From: Termitomyces sp. T153
Lineage: Eukaryota; Basidiomycota; Agaricomycetes; Agaricales; Lyophyllaceae
Length of the DNA: 64,000 nucleotides
Direction: 5' to 3'
Assembly: GCA_018296165.2 (NCBI GenBank)
Contig: JACKQL020000022.1
Location: 124,001 to 188,000, forward strand
Numbering within the stretch: the stretch's first letter is position 1; each line of letters opens with the position of its first letter. Positions 24,016 through 35,876 of this stretch are shown here, one piece after another. The notes beneath the pieces are model-generated. The model was not told where the DNA came from. It was given only the letters and a program-made list of their open reading frames with translations, and searched no databases. Position numbers and translations under genes: made by a program.

Positions 24016-24752
24016 TACATGAATTCACGATGGATGATTCCGCTACCTTTCCTTTTCTTTGTTTCTTTTTGAACACTATTCGGGACGGTTTCTTACGACA
24101 TGACCTGACACGACACTCTTCTGTTTTTTTTTCCTTTTCCCATTTCTACTCCACATATACCATTTCATCATGGCCACTTACGAATCTCATCATACAAACA
24201 CGATACGATCCACCATAGAGGGGGCTCAACCCCCCCATCTGTCATCTCATCCATCTTAAATCTTTTCTCATTCAGAGGACTGTATTAGACCCAGTATTAG
24301 ATGACGGACATTATGTGTCCGCACTGTATAACAATTTCAATACAAAGGGTAGCCACATATCAGGAAGAGCAACGTTCGGCCAATCGAACTTGGTTACAAC
24401 GGGGGTTCAGGTGTTACATGAGTGGGGTATGATAGTAAAGAATGGGGAATGGAGTGGTACGGTGGGTGATGGGTGGTGTACGGCATGTGGAAGCTGTTTG
24501 GTCATAGGTTAACATCATAAGTAAGTATAGACAATCGGAAAAACACGAATGTGTGGGTGAGTTTCATATGTATGAATATCGTCATCAATGCGCATGGTGG
24601 TGATCTTCAGAATATCAGCTGAAGCATCCAAAAAAAGCAAAGTGGAAGGAACGAGAACAAAAGAAGACGTATGAAAGCATATACCCTTTGCGTACGCTAG
24701 AAATCCCGAAAACGAAGAGACAGGGAAGCATATGTGTATATGCACATATCAC
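24016..24752. other. convergent intergenic region
   Basis: 3' untranslated and terminator sequence of two convergent genes. It is T-rich just after the kinase stop. No supported coding frame. Confidence 0.6.
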
Positions 24753-27700
24753 TCATGTGGGCCATCCACGAGCAATACGCGCCGCACCACCGCCCACCCT
24801 TCCAAGGAAGTTCCACCATACGGACGCCCCACTCCCATACACGTCCGGCGAAAATCCCTCACCGGCAGCCTGCATAGAGTTGAAGCTGCTCCATGCAGCG
24901 CGGTCATAGTACGTAGGTCCACCAGGCACCGCGACATTGCCGTACATATACTGTGGGACTATGTACGGGCTCGCGGCCAGGAGAACAAGCGCCGACGTGC
25001 CGATCCATAGTGCTATACTCGCCGTCGTGGAAAGAAAAGAAGCTGTAGAGTTCTTGTCACCGTAGACGTACGTGTTGTAGATATTGTAGAACCGACTCGC
25101 GCCACTCGTGCGGCGTTTCCCTTTGGGCGTCGTCCTACGCGCGGCCTGGGACTGTTCGATGACCTTGTCAATGACGAGACACTCGACGCCCAACTCCTCC
25201 TTCAGCGCTTTCCACTCTTCGACCGCCTCGGGCGATACACAGCCCTCCACAGACTCGGGGGCGGGCTCGAAAGGAATCTTGGCGCCGGGATGGTATTTCC
25301 TCAGTATGTCGGCCAACGCGCGCCCGGACCACTCCTGCTCTGAGGGGTTCAGATGGTCATATGTATATGCAGGCGGCTCATCTTGTGGTTGTAGTTCGAG
25401 AGTCTGTGGACGGGCCCTGGGTGTTGGTGGAACGATGGTGGATGAGGACGAAGCAAGGCTTTCGACTTGTTCGGCGGGTGGAGACACCGACCCTGACCCT
25501 AACCCGGATGCCTCATCCTCTTCCTCCCCGCCGACGTCGTCGGTTTGCACCTCTATCTCAGTCATGATACGTGGGATCAGCACAGATTCGGGATCCGTCT
25601 GTGTCGCAAACGTCGACAGCCGCGGTTCGTCGGTCTGGGTGCTCAGCGAGACGCGGATGATTTTAGGTGCGAGGTCGGTCTGTGTGTGATGGGTTGCGTA
25701 GAGGAGGTGGGGATCATATTGGCACGAGCTGTCGGAGTACTCCTTCGTTTCTTCAAACATCCTCGTCTCCATGCCCATTCTGTTTGCCCGACTTGCTACT
25801 TTCTAGGGAAAAACAGGAATATCAGCCACTATCGCCATCAACAAGAAGATTACGACTCGCCCTTTTTGTCCTCGTAATGATAGTCTGAATGACATCCTCT
25901 CCCTCCGTCTCCTCGTCCTCCTCAACTTCCAGACTGTCATCTAACACCTGCTCCACCACCTCCTGTTCCTCCTGTTCCTCCACCTCCCATCCGCCCTTCG
26001 AATCCAACTTCCCCGCCAACTCAGCCCCAAGACTCCTGCTCATCGTGTTTGCCGCACTCGACTGTCCACTTCCCCCATTTCCATGCGAAACAACAATATT
26101 ATGCCTCATCTCATCCATATCAAACCGCATCCTATCAATCGTCTCCTTCAACAATAGATTCTCCTGCTTCTGCTCGTCGAGCTGCACATGCGCCTGGTGC
26201 GCGATTGACAAGTCGTCTTCGAGGAGCGCAAAACGGGCTTCGTAAGACTCGTGTTCTTTGGCCCATTTGGTGGTTTCCATTTCGTGTAGGGACGCGGCGT
26301 CGCGCAGGGAACGAATGAGTTCCTCACGCTGGCGCAGGTCGTCGCGGTATCGTTCGGAAGCGGCTGCGAGAGGTAATTGAGTATATATGTAAAGGTAAGG
26401 GAAAGGGGTCGAGAGGACACTTACCGCATTGCTCTTGATATTGTCGTTGTAGGCTCGTGTATGTCGATCGAGCGTGTTCTAAAGCTTTTGTTACTTTTTG
26501 AATCTCGAGCTCCAACTGTGCGATCTGGGTCATGTTTTGCCGCTGGAACGAGGTTAGTTAGTATATGCTCCATGAAACGAGAATAAGAATATGAACAAAG
26601 CTACAAGCACGAACGCACCTCCTTGGATCTCAACTCCTTCTCCTCCCTTTTCGTGGCATTCAACTCGGACCTCATCTCCTCCAACCGGCCCTGCATCTCC
26701 TCAAGTTCCGACTCATGTTCCGAAAGCTTATTCTGCAGCGTCTTTTCCGCATCATTGAGCTTCCTACTCAACTCCTCGTTGGCCCTCTGCAGAACGTCCA
26801 CCCGGTCCATGGTCTCCATGGACACTGTTGAGCTTGTCGTAGTGCGATCCATCACGAGTCCTAGAGAAGAATCGTCGTCTTCCGGGTCCGAGTCTTCCCC
26901 TCGAGGCATTGGAAGTGAAGATACAGATTTGAGGAAGGCGTCGTCGTTCCGCCGCCCGCGGTAGTCGTACAACGGGCTCGCGTCGATCGTGTCATCGTTG
27001 TCGTCCGCGAAGCTGCTGAAACTCGATTGTGAGTGAGATTGTGCGCGTGAGTGCGGTCTGGAAGGTGGTGAGAAGGTGGGAGACATGGCAGGTGAGGTCG
27101 GGTTTGAGGGCGCGCGTGTGCGTCCCCCTGAGGTACGCCCGTATGCGCTGGGACTGGTAGAAAACTGAAACGACGTGATGTTATCATTCATGCGTCGATA
27201 GTTATAATAGAAGTTGACAAGCCACTCACCTCTGAATCACTCCGGCTCCCCCCATCGCTCTTGCGTCTATTAGCAGGCGCAGGTCGCTTCGTTGACCAGC
27301 TCGACGGCGCATGGCTCGCGAGCGGTGTCGAGCGCTGACGTCTTTCGTTATCAAATGGTGATCTGGCAGACAACGGCGTCTGTGGTGCGCCAATCGACGA
27401 CCAGTTCGAATCGCTGCTCGACGATCGAGGATGTCCCTCGTCGCGGTCACTCGAACGCCCTCGTTCATTATCTTCGTCAGTAGACGCCGGGCTACGAGGA
27501 GGACTATGTCGTGTCTTCTGTGCAATATACTGGACCAGAATAGCCGGTGTACACTGAAGACCGGGGTTCTGCTTGAGAAAGTTTTGGAAAAGGATCGTTT
27601 CGTCGCCATCTAACAGTCTGACACCTGCATAGAGGTCTTCGAAGGCGTCGAATACGTCAACGAGACTATCAGCCGGTATGACTGGCTCCCCTTGATCATT

Positions 27701-27787
27701 ATATTGAGTTTTTGGATGGTTGATGAAGAATTCTTGAAGTTGTTGCTGAATATCAGCAATAGACTGTCTGTTTCGCCCAAAAGTTGC
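24753..27787 (-). CDS. coiled-coil protein with C-terminal membrane anchor
   Basis: Minus-strand exons 27787-27230, 27164-26619, 26542-26425, 26363-25861 and 25802-24753 join in frame for 924 residues; the first few codons are in an unresolved upstream exon. The N-terminal ~100 residues (RQSIADIQQQLQEFF, VFDAFEDLYAG, QCTPAILVQYIAQ) form a compact helical domain. Then come a Ser/Arg/Pro-rich linker, about 250 residues of coiled coil (VLQRANEELSRKL, IAQLELEIQKVTKAL, ETIDRMRFDMDEM), an acidic stretch, three QTD motifs, and a single hydrophobic span (ASIALWIGTSALVLLAASPY) followed by a 64-residue tail. Intron 4 appears to use a GC donor (AGG|GCGAGT). The layout recalls nuclear-envelope KASH-type or other tail-anchored cytoskeletal linkers, but that is inference; I know no named family. 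Confidence 0.85.
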
Positions 27788-27849
27788 CTGTAAGATGTCA
27801 GATATACCTTGAGTGAATTAAGTAGTGTACACTTGCCATAATTTGGATT

Positions 27850-28750
27850 GAATGGGTTGGCTGGTCAGAGTCAAGTTATGGCTGTACCATGGCAGATCGT
27901 TCAACTTGAATGAGCTTGAATGGCTAGTCGGGACGCGAACAATGTACAACTAAGCAAACAACTATCAACATCCATCCGACGTGTGGGTTCATCTCCAATG
28001 ACCACATCACGATATTGGTGCCTTCTTCATGATTAGGGCCTATGGCATTGAGCGTTCTAGAATTTCGAGGACACTCACTGGACATAGGGAAACTTGTGTT
28101 CAGCAATATTTGTACAGCCCCACCACCAGTAACTTCGTAACAGCTTTATAACGTTCAAGTTCTTATTCTCGATTATTGCCTTTGTCGTCGAACTCTCAAT
28201 TCATTCTAGAAAAATGTATATACAACGACGAAGGCATCAAGTACGCAAAGTACGCAATCTATGTGTCGCGGGTGACATCGAGTATTATTGTCCTGAACTA
28301 CCTGTCTGCAAATCCAATTTCTATGGACATTTCTTCATCACAAAGGTCCTGTAACACTTGTATGTGTCGAATACGGACTCCCGTGTGATTCTAGTTCTTA
28401 GATTCTTGAAGTATATCGTTGCCCACTGACTGCAGGAACACTTGTTGGCTCGAGCAATTGTGAAGGCATTGGATATAGCAAGGGATGGTGGGGTTTTGTG
28501 GCTGTCTCAGCTGTCTGTGCAGTGGGGTCGGAATGGGTCTCGCTGGCAGCTGTGATATGGCTGATTGGAACAACTGGAAGAGTCAGCAAAGGGTTGGGTG
28601 GAGCATTAGTCATTTTGCATGGATATCCTAGAGGTAAGTTGACCATACGACAGTGGATCACGATGGTAGACAGTTAGTTACGTTAGTGAGTAGCGAGTTA
28701 CTTGTAGGTCCTCCACGGGCCGTTTTATCCTGCATAAAGGTATGGGTGGC
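27850..28750. other. no recognised gene
   Basis: Upstream region of the coiled-coil gene, then up to the edge of the repeat at 28754. Around 28390-28660 frames are open on both strands, with a Gly/Ala/Val-rich plus-strand frame, but no domain or exon structure could be supported. Confidence 0.4.
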
Positions 28751-29875
28751 CTGTAATGATATGCTGGGCCTGGCTCGGCCTGCAAGCTGCAGCTTGGGCC
28801 TTGCTCCAAGCTGCGGAGATGTAGAGCTGAGCTTTAACCCATAGCTCAGGCTTGGCCTGGCTTGGCTTGAATTTGGGCTGCAGCTTTTTTGGCACATGTG
28901 TTGTTACATTACTATCCTCAGGCCAATATTTTATCTCAGAAGTAAATTTTATCTTTTTGTCAACTTTTTGGCTTGGAATCCGGTGTCTTTTATCATCTCA
29001 AACCTTTTTCCCCCAGGAATTATGTGCACTAAAAATGACATGATACATTTCTCTGTCACTATTTCTAGTGGTAACAGGTTCTGGTGCCAGCAGTGCATAT
29101 AGAGGTGAAAAGGGTTGATGTGTATCAATATCATTGGTATGGTTTCCTTTCATTCCAGACTGGACCAAGAGATGTTATTTGATTTGACTCTTCAAACAAT
29201 ATATGAAGACTCAGGTGAGCCTCTACCAGATACTCATGTATGTCCAATCCCTCACTTTCATGTAATACTTCATAAAGGATCAGGGTGGATCATGAAAGTT
29301 TCTACACATGATAACCACCTCACCTTTACTCACTATTACATAGATTGAGTTTGGTACATGGGCAAGGTGGGGTGCCACATTTGGACCATTATTTAATAGA
29401 ACAGATAAGAATGGTCATGGAACAAACTGTATGTGAGTTTACAAAATTTACATCAACATTCTTGGAGCTGACTTCAAAAAAGTGGATTGTTAGGTGGCAA
29501 TACCCAAGGTGTTGCAAAGAATGCTGATCTCATTGCTGTCATGACCCGCTCCCTGGACCCCTGACCTTGTTTCCAACCACCTCACTGATATGATGTTGTC
29601 ACACCATTGAGAACATAATAAACACCAGAAGTCAAAACAAACATTTATTAAGACTGAAAACTGTAAGCCTCCTGGTAAAACAAGTTCCAGCAACATTATC
29701 CCTTTAAATACACCAGAAGAAATACAGAACAGGATAGGACAAGGACTATACTAGACTATACACTCAATAATAGTCCAATCACTGTAATGGGAGGGGAAGC
29801 ATAGGACTGGCAAAAGCACCTGAGTGGCATCAATTCTGGCAAGATCTAGATCTGATCTAAGAATAACCAGATTGG

Positions 29876-30262
29876 AATGTTGACTGAAAGGAAGATGAAT
29901 GGAAGAATATGAAATGAATGGAATGAAGGGAAGGGAAAGGAAGATGAATGGAAGAACATGAAATGAATGGAATGAAGGGAAGGGAAAGGAAGATGAATGG
30001 AAGAACATGAAATGAATGGAATGAAGGAAAGGGAAAGGAAGATGACTGGAAGAACCTGAATGGGAAAGAACCTGAATGGGGAAGAATATGAAATGAATAA
30101 AGGAAGATGAATGGAATGAATGGGAGGGAACAGATGAATGAAAGAAACTGAATGGGAAAGAACCTGAATGGGAAAGAACCTGAATGGGGAAGAATATGAA
30201 ATAAATAAAGGAAGAAGGGAAGAAACTGAATGGGGAAGAATATGAATGGAAGAAATACAAAG
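29876..30262. repeat. purine-rich minisatellite in the solo LTR
   Basis: Irregular tandem array of units such as ggaagatgaatggaagaa and gaacctgaatggggaagaa, about 20-56 bp long with internal duplication. Long open frames on the minus strand here (Phe/Ser/His-rich) are artefacts of the repeat. Confidence 0.85.
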
Positions 30263-30780
30263 GAGGAATGATTGCACCAGGAATTAGCCTGTGGCACTGA
30301 AACAGGCATACCAAGAGGGGGAATTAGAATAACAGTTATGAATAAGGGGCTGGAAAGTATGGAACCAAAAGTCACATGTAAGGGGTGGTCTGTGCACTGT
30401 AGAAAGAGGTATAAATAGCCCAAGTAGAGTAGCAAATGGACAGGCAATTAATAGGCAAAGGCTCAGTGGTTCCCAGGGAGTGAATCACTTAGGCTGGAGT
30501 TTGTTGAAACACCTCTACATTCAGAATAGAAATATTTTGGAAGTAAACCTCAACCTCAAACATTTATCAAGACATCAGTGTGGAATTGGAGTGGACTTCC
30601 TAAGTCTTCAAGAAAGCCCCAGAACTATCAGTATTACTCTAACCCAGTACTACATTGCTTCTCTGGAGTTCACCCCCATCTCCCCCTTTGACTTCCCTGA
30701 CCTTTGCCCACCCATGGCACCCACTCCAGGTAACTCCAACACTTCCCCGGCAAACCCCAACAGCCCCCTGGCTAACTCCA

Positions 30781-30864
30781 ATGCCTTCCCTGCAGCTGTC
30801 AATGCCTTCCCTGCAGCTGTCAATGCCTTCCCTGCAGCTGTCAATGCCTTCCCTGCAGCTGTCA
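30781..30864. repeat. 21-bp tandem repeat, four copies
   Basis: atgccttccctgcagctgtc plus one base, repeated four times identically, then a partial diverged unit. Located inside the solo LTR. Confidence 0.9.
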
Positions 30865-32925
30865 ATGCCTCCCCTGCCTCTCCTGAACCCCTGGAACCCT
30901 CCCCCACTGTTCCTGACTCTGGCCTACATCATTGACTCATCACCCTGGTTTACCCAACCAACTCCAGAGCATCATGATGACCTTGGGACAGCCTGTGTTC
31001 TTGACTGATCCTATCAGAATATCACTGCAGCCCATCCCCTGATCACAACTGACACCTGTCAACTCTGCACAGCTCTGACAAGCCCCACTGCCAGACCCAC
31101 TGTCCCAGTAGTCAGTATATAAGTCGTAGAGTAGCATCCAATACTCTAGTCTTGATATTACCTACCTGCCTTACCTGATGTGTTTCTGATTGTTTCTCTC
31201 TCGTGTTTCATGTTCCATGTTATGTTTCCTTTTGTCTCAGTCTCCCAGTCTTGTCTTGTCTCTATCTCTGTTATTGTCTTGTTATTGTTTTGTATCTCTG
31301 CTTGAATCTATTTTTGTTCTTGTCTCAATCTTGTCTCAACTCCATCTCGTCCTGTCCAACTCCGTTTCCTTTATTGTGTTCAAGTCATTTCAACCTTAAC
31401 ACCCTTATGACCCTGCACTTACAATTACAAACCTCAAACATTCTTTGAACCAACTCTGGACCTCTCTATTTGCTCAGCCCCAAAACCCATCAACATCTGT
31501 TGATCCCCCATCAAGCTCCAGCTCCACTCCCATCACTTATGTAGCCTCCACTTACCCCACACTTCCAATACTCACTTCTGGACTTGTACCTGATGCCCCA
31601 TCAAGTCTGACCCCTTCCCTGTAACTTGTCTTAGACTTCCCTGGACCACCCTGGACTTGCTCAGATCACTCCTCCTCACTTATCCTCACAAGTCTCTAAA
31701 GTCTAGACCTTCTCTGAACACCAAGTTATCAGTGCAGGACATTGCATCTGCTAGTAAGGACTCACCCAGTGTAGCTGAGCCCCCATGGTCAGCAGAACCT
31801 GACAATTGCTATCAAAATCACTGATCCTGCTCAGTGAGATCTTGACTGGTGCCATATTATATTTTGACATCTTGTCAAATGATGTGCATGCAGATTAATC
31901 TCTGGACATACTGGCTGTAGACACATCTGAATTGCACTGGTACACCATATAAAGGAGTCATATATTATTGAGATAGCCATACTACTAACAGATGTGTGAC
32001 AACCAATGGAGATGAATGGTTCCATGATGGCCTGGAAGGTGGACGTTGGATGTACAAAATTACATTTCTGGCAAGCATGGTCATTTCTGACTCTAGAGCA
32101 AAAAAAAACTTAGTCATGTATGCCAGAATGAGCTGTAGCAATGGCTGACATAATCTCTCAATGACCAACTTTAGTAGATAATGTGAGGGAGAATAGAATA
32201 AGTATTTCACTACTAGGATGTACTTATAACATGGCCTGAAGTGTGAATAATGAGCTCCAGAACATCATGGGTGAATATTAGTGTGATTATGTGTTGAGTA
32301 CTTGAAAAAATTGTTGATATTGATCAAAAAGTTGATCAAGAAAGGAGGTGTGCCCAAAAATGGATGTGCTATTATATTACTATAAGTATAGATAAAGCTT
32401 TCTAACTAAAATTTCACTGTTTGGTATACCAGTACAAGTCAGTCACAGAAAGCCACAGCTCAGGCACAGGCTTCAGGGCTTTCAAAATCCCAAGCCTGAG
32501 TCATAGGCTGTCCAAAGCCTAAACTACGGCTTGCGGCGGCTTGGCTTTTTTGGGCTTGGCTCTGGCCAGTTTCAGGCTTTGGGCTGAGCCTGGCACATCA
32601 CTAGACATCTGTTTTGTACATGGTACCACAGACAAGTGCATACGTGGGAAACAAGCAGGCCAATACTCCCAAACATCATTTACAAACATCTAGACCGTCT
32701 CCGTCTGGTATTCCCTGAAATGAGAGGCTGCTTGTAATACCAATGCTCAGCCCGATTAGCTATAGGAAAGTCCGAAGACCTTGCTCATTGTCGAATCAAA
32801 GTGACACTATCCAGGTTTCGAGTTCTTACATTCTCATTGTCGTATAAAAGTACAGCTATCCAGGTTTCGAGTCCTTTCATTCGATTCTTTGTCCGGTTTC
32901 TTGTCTTCAAGCTCCAAAGTCCTCC

Positions 32926-34192
32926 TTACGTCTCCCAAGGACGCACAACTAACTTGACCCCTGACACACGATCATTCTCCATTTCCTTTAGGCCTTCAAC
33001 AATGCCTTCCAAACCGCCGGCTAACAGCTGGACGCGGTTGGGCTGTACGATTCATCCTCAGTTTTAGGCAAGACTCATTGCCAACAAATAACACAGATAG
33101 CACACTCACAATGATCATGCCCTGCTCAAGGTAATGCGTAAGCTTGGCATACAATCCCTCAAGTAACTCCTTATTTTGTGGCAAGCGTAAGATCCCGTAG
33201 ACTTGAGTGTGGCCGACGAATTTGTTCTTCGTGATTGCTAGGTTTAAGACAGTGACGAGGGAGCCACCAGGAACGAGGAGGTCATTTCCGGTCTGTTGTG
33301 TTGTAGCGAGAGAGATAGCGTCGTAAACGATGTCGATAGGCATGGTTGTCAATTTCTTGATCTCGGTTTTGAGCATGTCTGTCGCGAGGTTCCTGTCAAG
33401 AACGTGAGTCGCTCCGAGGGATTTGAGGAACTCGGTGTGTTTGAGGGATGCCGTAGCGATGATAGGCGAGAATCCGGAGAGTTTGGCGAGTTCGATGACT
33501 GCTTAACGATTTAGGATTTCAACTAACATAAAATCTATGTCACTTGCCGAATTGCCCAACTGAGCTAGAACCACCGAGCACGATTATGGGCTTACCAGCG
33601 TATTTGCCATGATTTGCAGACTCAGTAGGCCTTGCGAGTTGAAGACCGTAAGGCTTAGTGTTGTAAAGTCCAACATATGCGGCTGTGAGCGCAACAGGGA
33701 TGGTAGCTACATCTTCATATGAAAATTTCATAGGGATCTGGCAAAGATTGTACATAAAGAGAAAGTCCTAGACTACGAGTGCCTACCTTGGCGGTGGTAG
33801 CGGCATAAGTAAGCGCATATTGTTGGAAGCTTGCAAAGTTAGAGTCGAAAGTTCCTTGAGCAAATCTACGCGTTGATCAGGACACAAAAACGCGTTTTCA
33901 ATTTCAAATTAGAACGGTGTCCGTACACTCTGTCACCCTTCTTGAATGACGTCACGCCCTCGCCGACAACTTCTACTGTACCAGCGAGATCCGTTCCCAG
34001 GACAGCAGGAAATTCCGTGACAAAGATGCCGTACTTCTGGATCTTCCAGTCGACCGGGTTAAGGCCCGTGGCGAGGACTTTGACAAGAAGCTCTCCTGGT
34101 CCAGGTTTGGGGATGTCTCGCGATCCAACGACAAATTTGCCTTGCTTTGATTCAAGCAAGAGAGCCTTTTGGGTAGTGGTGGTTGAAGACAT
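32926..34192 (-). CDS. MDR-family zinc-independent oxidoreductase (quinone/enoyl reductase-like)
   Basis: Minus-strand exons 34192-33927, 33865-33787, 33737-33548, 33498-33110 and 33042-32926 give 346 residues. GroES-like N-terminal domain: PKPGPGELLVKV, LNPVDWKIQ, AVLGTDLAGTVEVVG and KKGDRV. Nucleotide-binding domain: PIIVLGGSSSVGQ (Rossmann GxxxxG-like), then LKSLGATHVLDR and IDIVYDAIS. It lacks the structural-zinc cysteines, as in quinone-reductase-like MDR proteins, which reduce carbonyl or enone substrates with NAD(P)H. The intron at 33499-33547 has a GC donor (TCG|GCAAGT). An in-frame upstream Met at 34255 would add a 21-residue hydrophobic leader; I prefer 34192 by family length. Confidence 0.9.
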
Positions 34193-34259
34193 TCTGTAAA
34201 GGATAGCAGAGACGATGAAAGTGAAAGTGGAAAGGATGAGAGTTCGAAACGACATATAG

Positions 34260-35870
34260 GGTATAAATATATAAATACCCAGAGAATGAGTAAGCAGACA
34301 TAGAATCTCGAACTTAATTTATAAGCGTGGAGTGTTTGACGAGTCAACGTTGACATAGCCTCTGCTCCGGAAACGCATCAGGGTCTCACCGTCGACAACA
34401 CAATTACTTGACAAGAGCAAGGTAATATGCTAGTCATTAATTAGTGAATGGGCATACTAGTGGATAGAGGTTTATCACTTCTGTCACGTCAAGATATGCA
34501 CCGCCTTTGACCTGTGCCGTCTCGTTGTACTACGGTCCGCGCCACTCTATTGGACACTTCAGTTCACGAAAACGACCTAACATTATACTTGCCCTCGTGC
34601 TCTTCCTATTGTTAAGCGTTGCCCTCGTCCCATACACCCTCCTGAAGAGGCCTACGGTAGCAGTAGCACAGATCAATGAGCCCATAAACTTAAGATTACC
34701 ATCCTCTCCGCACCAAATGACCATTCTTAGTTCGAGAGTCAAGTCTTTGAGCATGAAACACTTGTCATTTCATACGGGGGAAGGTTTGTGATTGGAATCA
34801 CTTACACTCATATTTTGAGTTACCTCCGAAACTTGAAGAGATGAACAACTTCTTCGAGGTCTTGAACAGTGGTTGTGGTTTTAGCACTAAAATTCCTTCA
34901 AGCCATATGCACAAAGAACCGTCTTGTCGGGAATATGGACGGCCGTCGTTTATTCCGGCGACTTCGTTATCAGGTGCCATCATTTGATGAGATGTACTGA
35001 CTTCGACATGTGATAGTCACCAGAGAATTTAAATATCGTGTAAATAGCACGAGTGGGAACATGATCATCAAAAGGAGCATGATAATCCAGACAGAAGTTG
35101 GGCTGACCTTCGCTCTGTGAAAAGTTCAGATAGCGCCCTGAAACACATGATCAAAATTGTAAACACCATGACAAGTACTCTTCCTCGTTGGTAAGAATTC
35201 AATATGCAGCCATCCACATTGTAGAGGCGGATTGTGGGGTTGAGAACTATGTTGTGTCATGAGGGCTGAATCAGGAGTACATAATTTTGTAGAAGTACTC
35301 CTAGGTACTACTTCGAGAACAGCCTTCAGAAACATTGACTTCTTGATCACCCCTTTTGATTAATACTGCATAAAGTTGTTCATGGAACGTGTTCTTCTCC
35401 GCCTTACTATTGATACGCCTGTCTCCGTACCCTGAGACAGGGAAAAAAACCAATATAACTACGTATGCGCCCGAACATACCAGAAAAGTAGCTGAAAACT
35501 GTACGCTACGGACGAAAAAGACTGTAAGCACGGGATACATACCTCGTAGTACACCAATGAGCCCGAAAACACAGAGAACCCACCAGGAAAAGCTGCCACG
35601 ACGAGGAAATAAGAAAGTAAACACGACCAGATACTGATTGCCGAACCAGTGGCTGTGATCGGCACGCTCGGGCTACCTGCATAACCCGAGGCCGAGAACA
35701 GCCACTGGGCGCCTACAGATGACCACTGTCCCCTCGGTGGACCCCTGGAGTTATGGGTTCTGACAGAGTATGGCATATGAGGGAGAGAGAGAGAAATCTT
35801 TCACAAGACTATAAAATCATGTATTTTCGGAGTTCTAGATTCTAGCTATTGTAAATGTAGTAGGCGAGTA
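34260..35870. other. no recognised gene
   Basis: Promoter side of the oxidoreductase gene and intergenic sequence. Hydrophobic minus-strand frames at 35.3-35.8 kb overlap each other and no exon model was convincing. Confidence 0.4.
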
Positions 35871-35876
35871 AGGTAG

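Larger units (their letters stand above)
29537..31804 (+). repeat. solo LTR of 2268 bp, same terminal family as the Gypsy element
   Basis: It begins TGTCATGACCCGCTCCC and ends GCAGAACCTGACA, flanked by perfect 5-bp duplications ATTGC (29532-29536 and 31805-31809). Both ends match the LTR termini of the Gypsy element at 1-10804 (TGTCACAACCCGCTCCC and GCGGAACCTGACA), but this LTR is more than twice as long because of internal tandem repeats. TATA-like sequences occur near 30408 and 31118. Only one LTR is present, so the body was probably lost by LTR-LTR recombination. Confidence 0.85.
29350..31834 (+). pseudogene. subtilase (S8 family) fragment split by a solo LTR
   Basis: The plus strand reads FGTWARWGATFGPLFNR then DKNGHGTN, the segment around the catalytic His of proteinase K-like subtilases (usually GRARWGATFG...NGHGTH). 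After an intron-like gap (about 29424-29493) comes GNTQGVAKNADLIA, which continues directly after the LTR insertion as IKITDPAQ. Stops and the absence of the Asp and Ser motifs show it is a relic. The LTR target duplication ATTGC falls inside the codons for LIA, so the coding frame is restored exactly when the LTR is excluded, which confirms both calls. Confidence 0.65.
28754..32603. mobile_element. possible hAT-like DNA element with degenerate inverted ends
   Basis: The left end TAATGATATGCTGGGCCTGG and the reverse complement of the right end, TAGTGATGTGCCAGGCTCAG, are similar. Both run into long GGCTTGG/GCCTGG-rich subterminal sequence, as in hAT TIRs of the TAGTGATGTGC type. Excluding the nested LTR (29537-31804) and its target duplication, the element would be about 1.58 kb. 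The flanking 8-mers (gtggcctg, gacatctg) do not match, so the pairing of the two ends is uncertain. No transposase was seen; the interior holds a subtilase fragment instead. Confidence 0.45.

Noticed and set aside
28390..28661. Possible gene in open frames on both strands
   Set aside because: Frames overlap, no motif, no consistent splice sites.
29751..30447. Long Phe/Ser/His-rich minus-strand frames
   Set aside because: Produced by the purine-rich minisatellite in the solo LTR; three frames are open at once, typical of tandem repeats.
35301..35776. Hydrophobic minus-strand frames suggesting a small membrane protein
   Set aside because: Two overlapping frames compete and neither has a supported start, intron or homologous motif.
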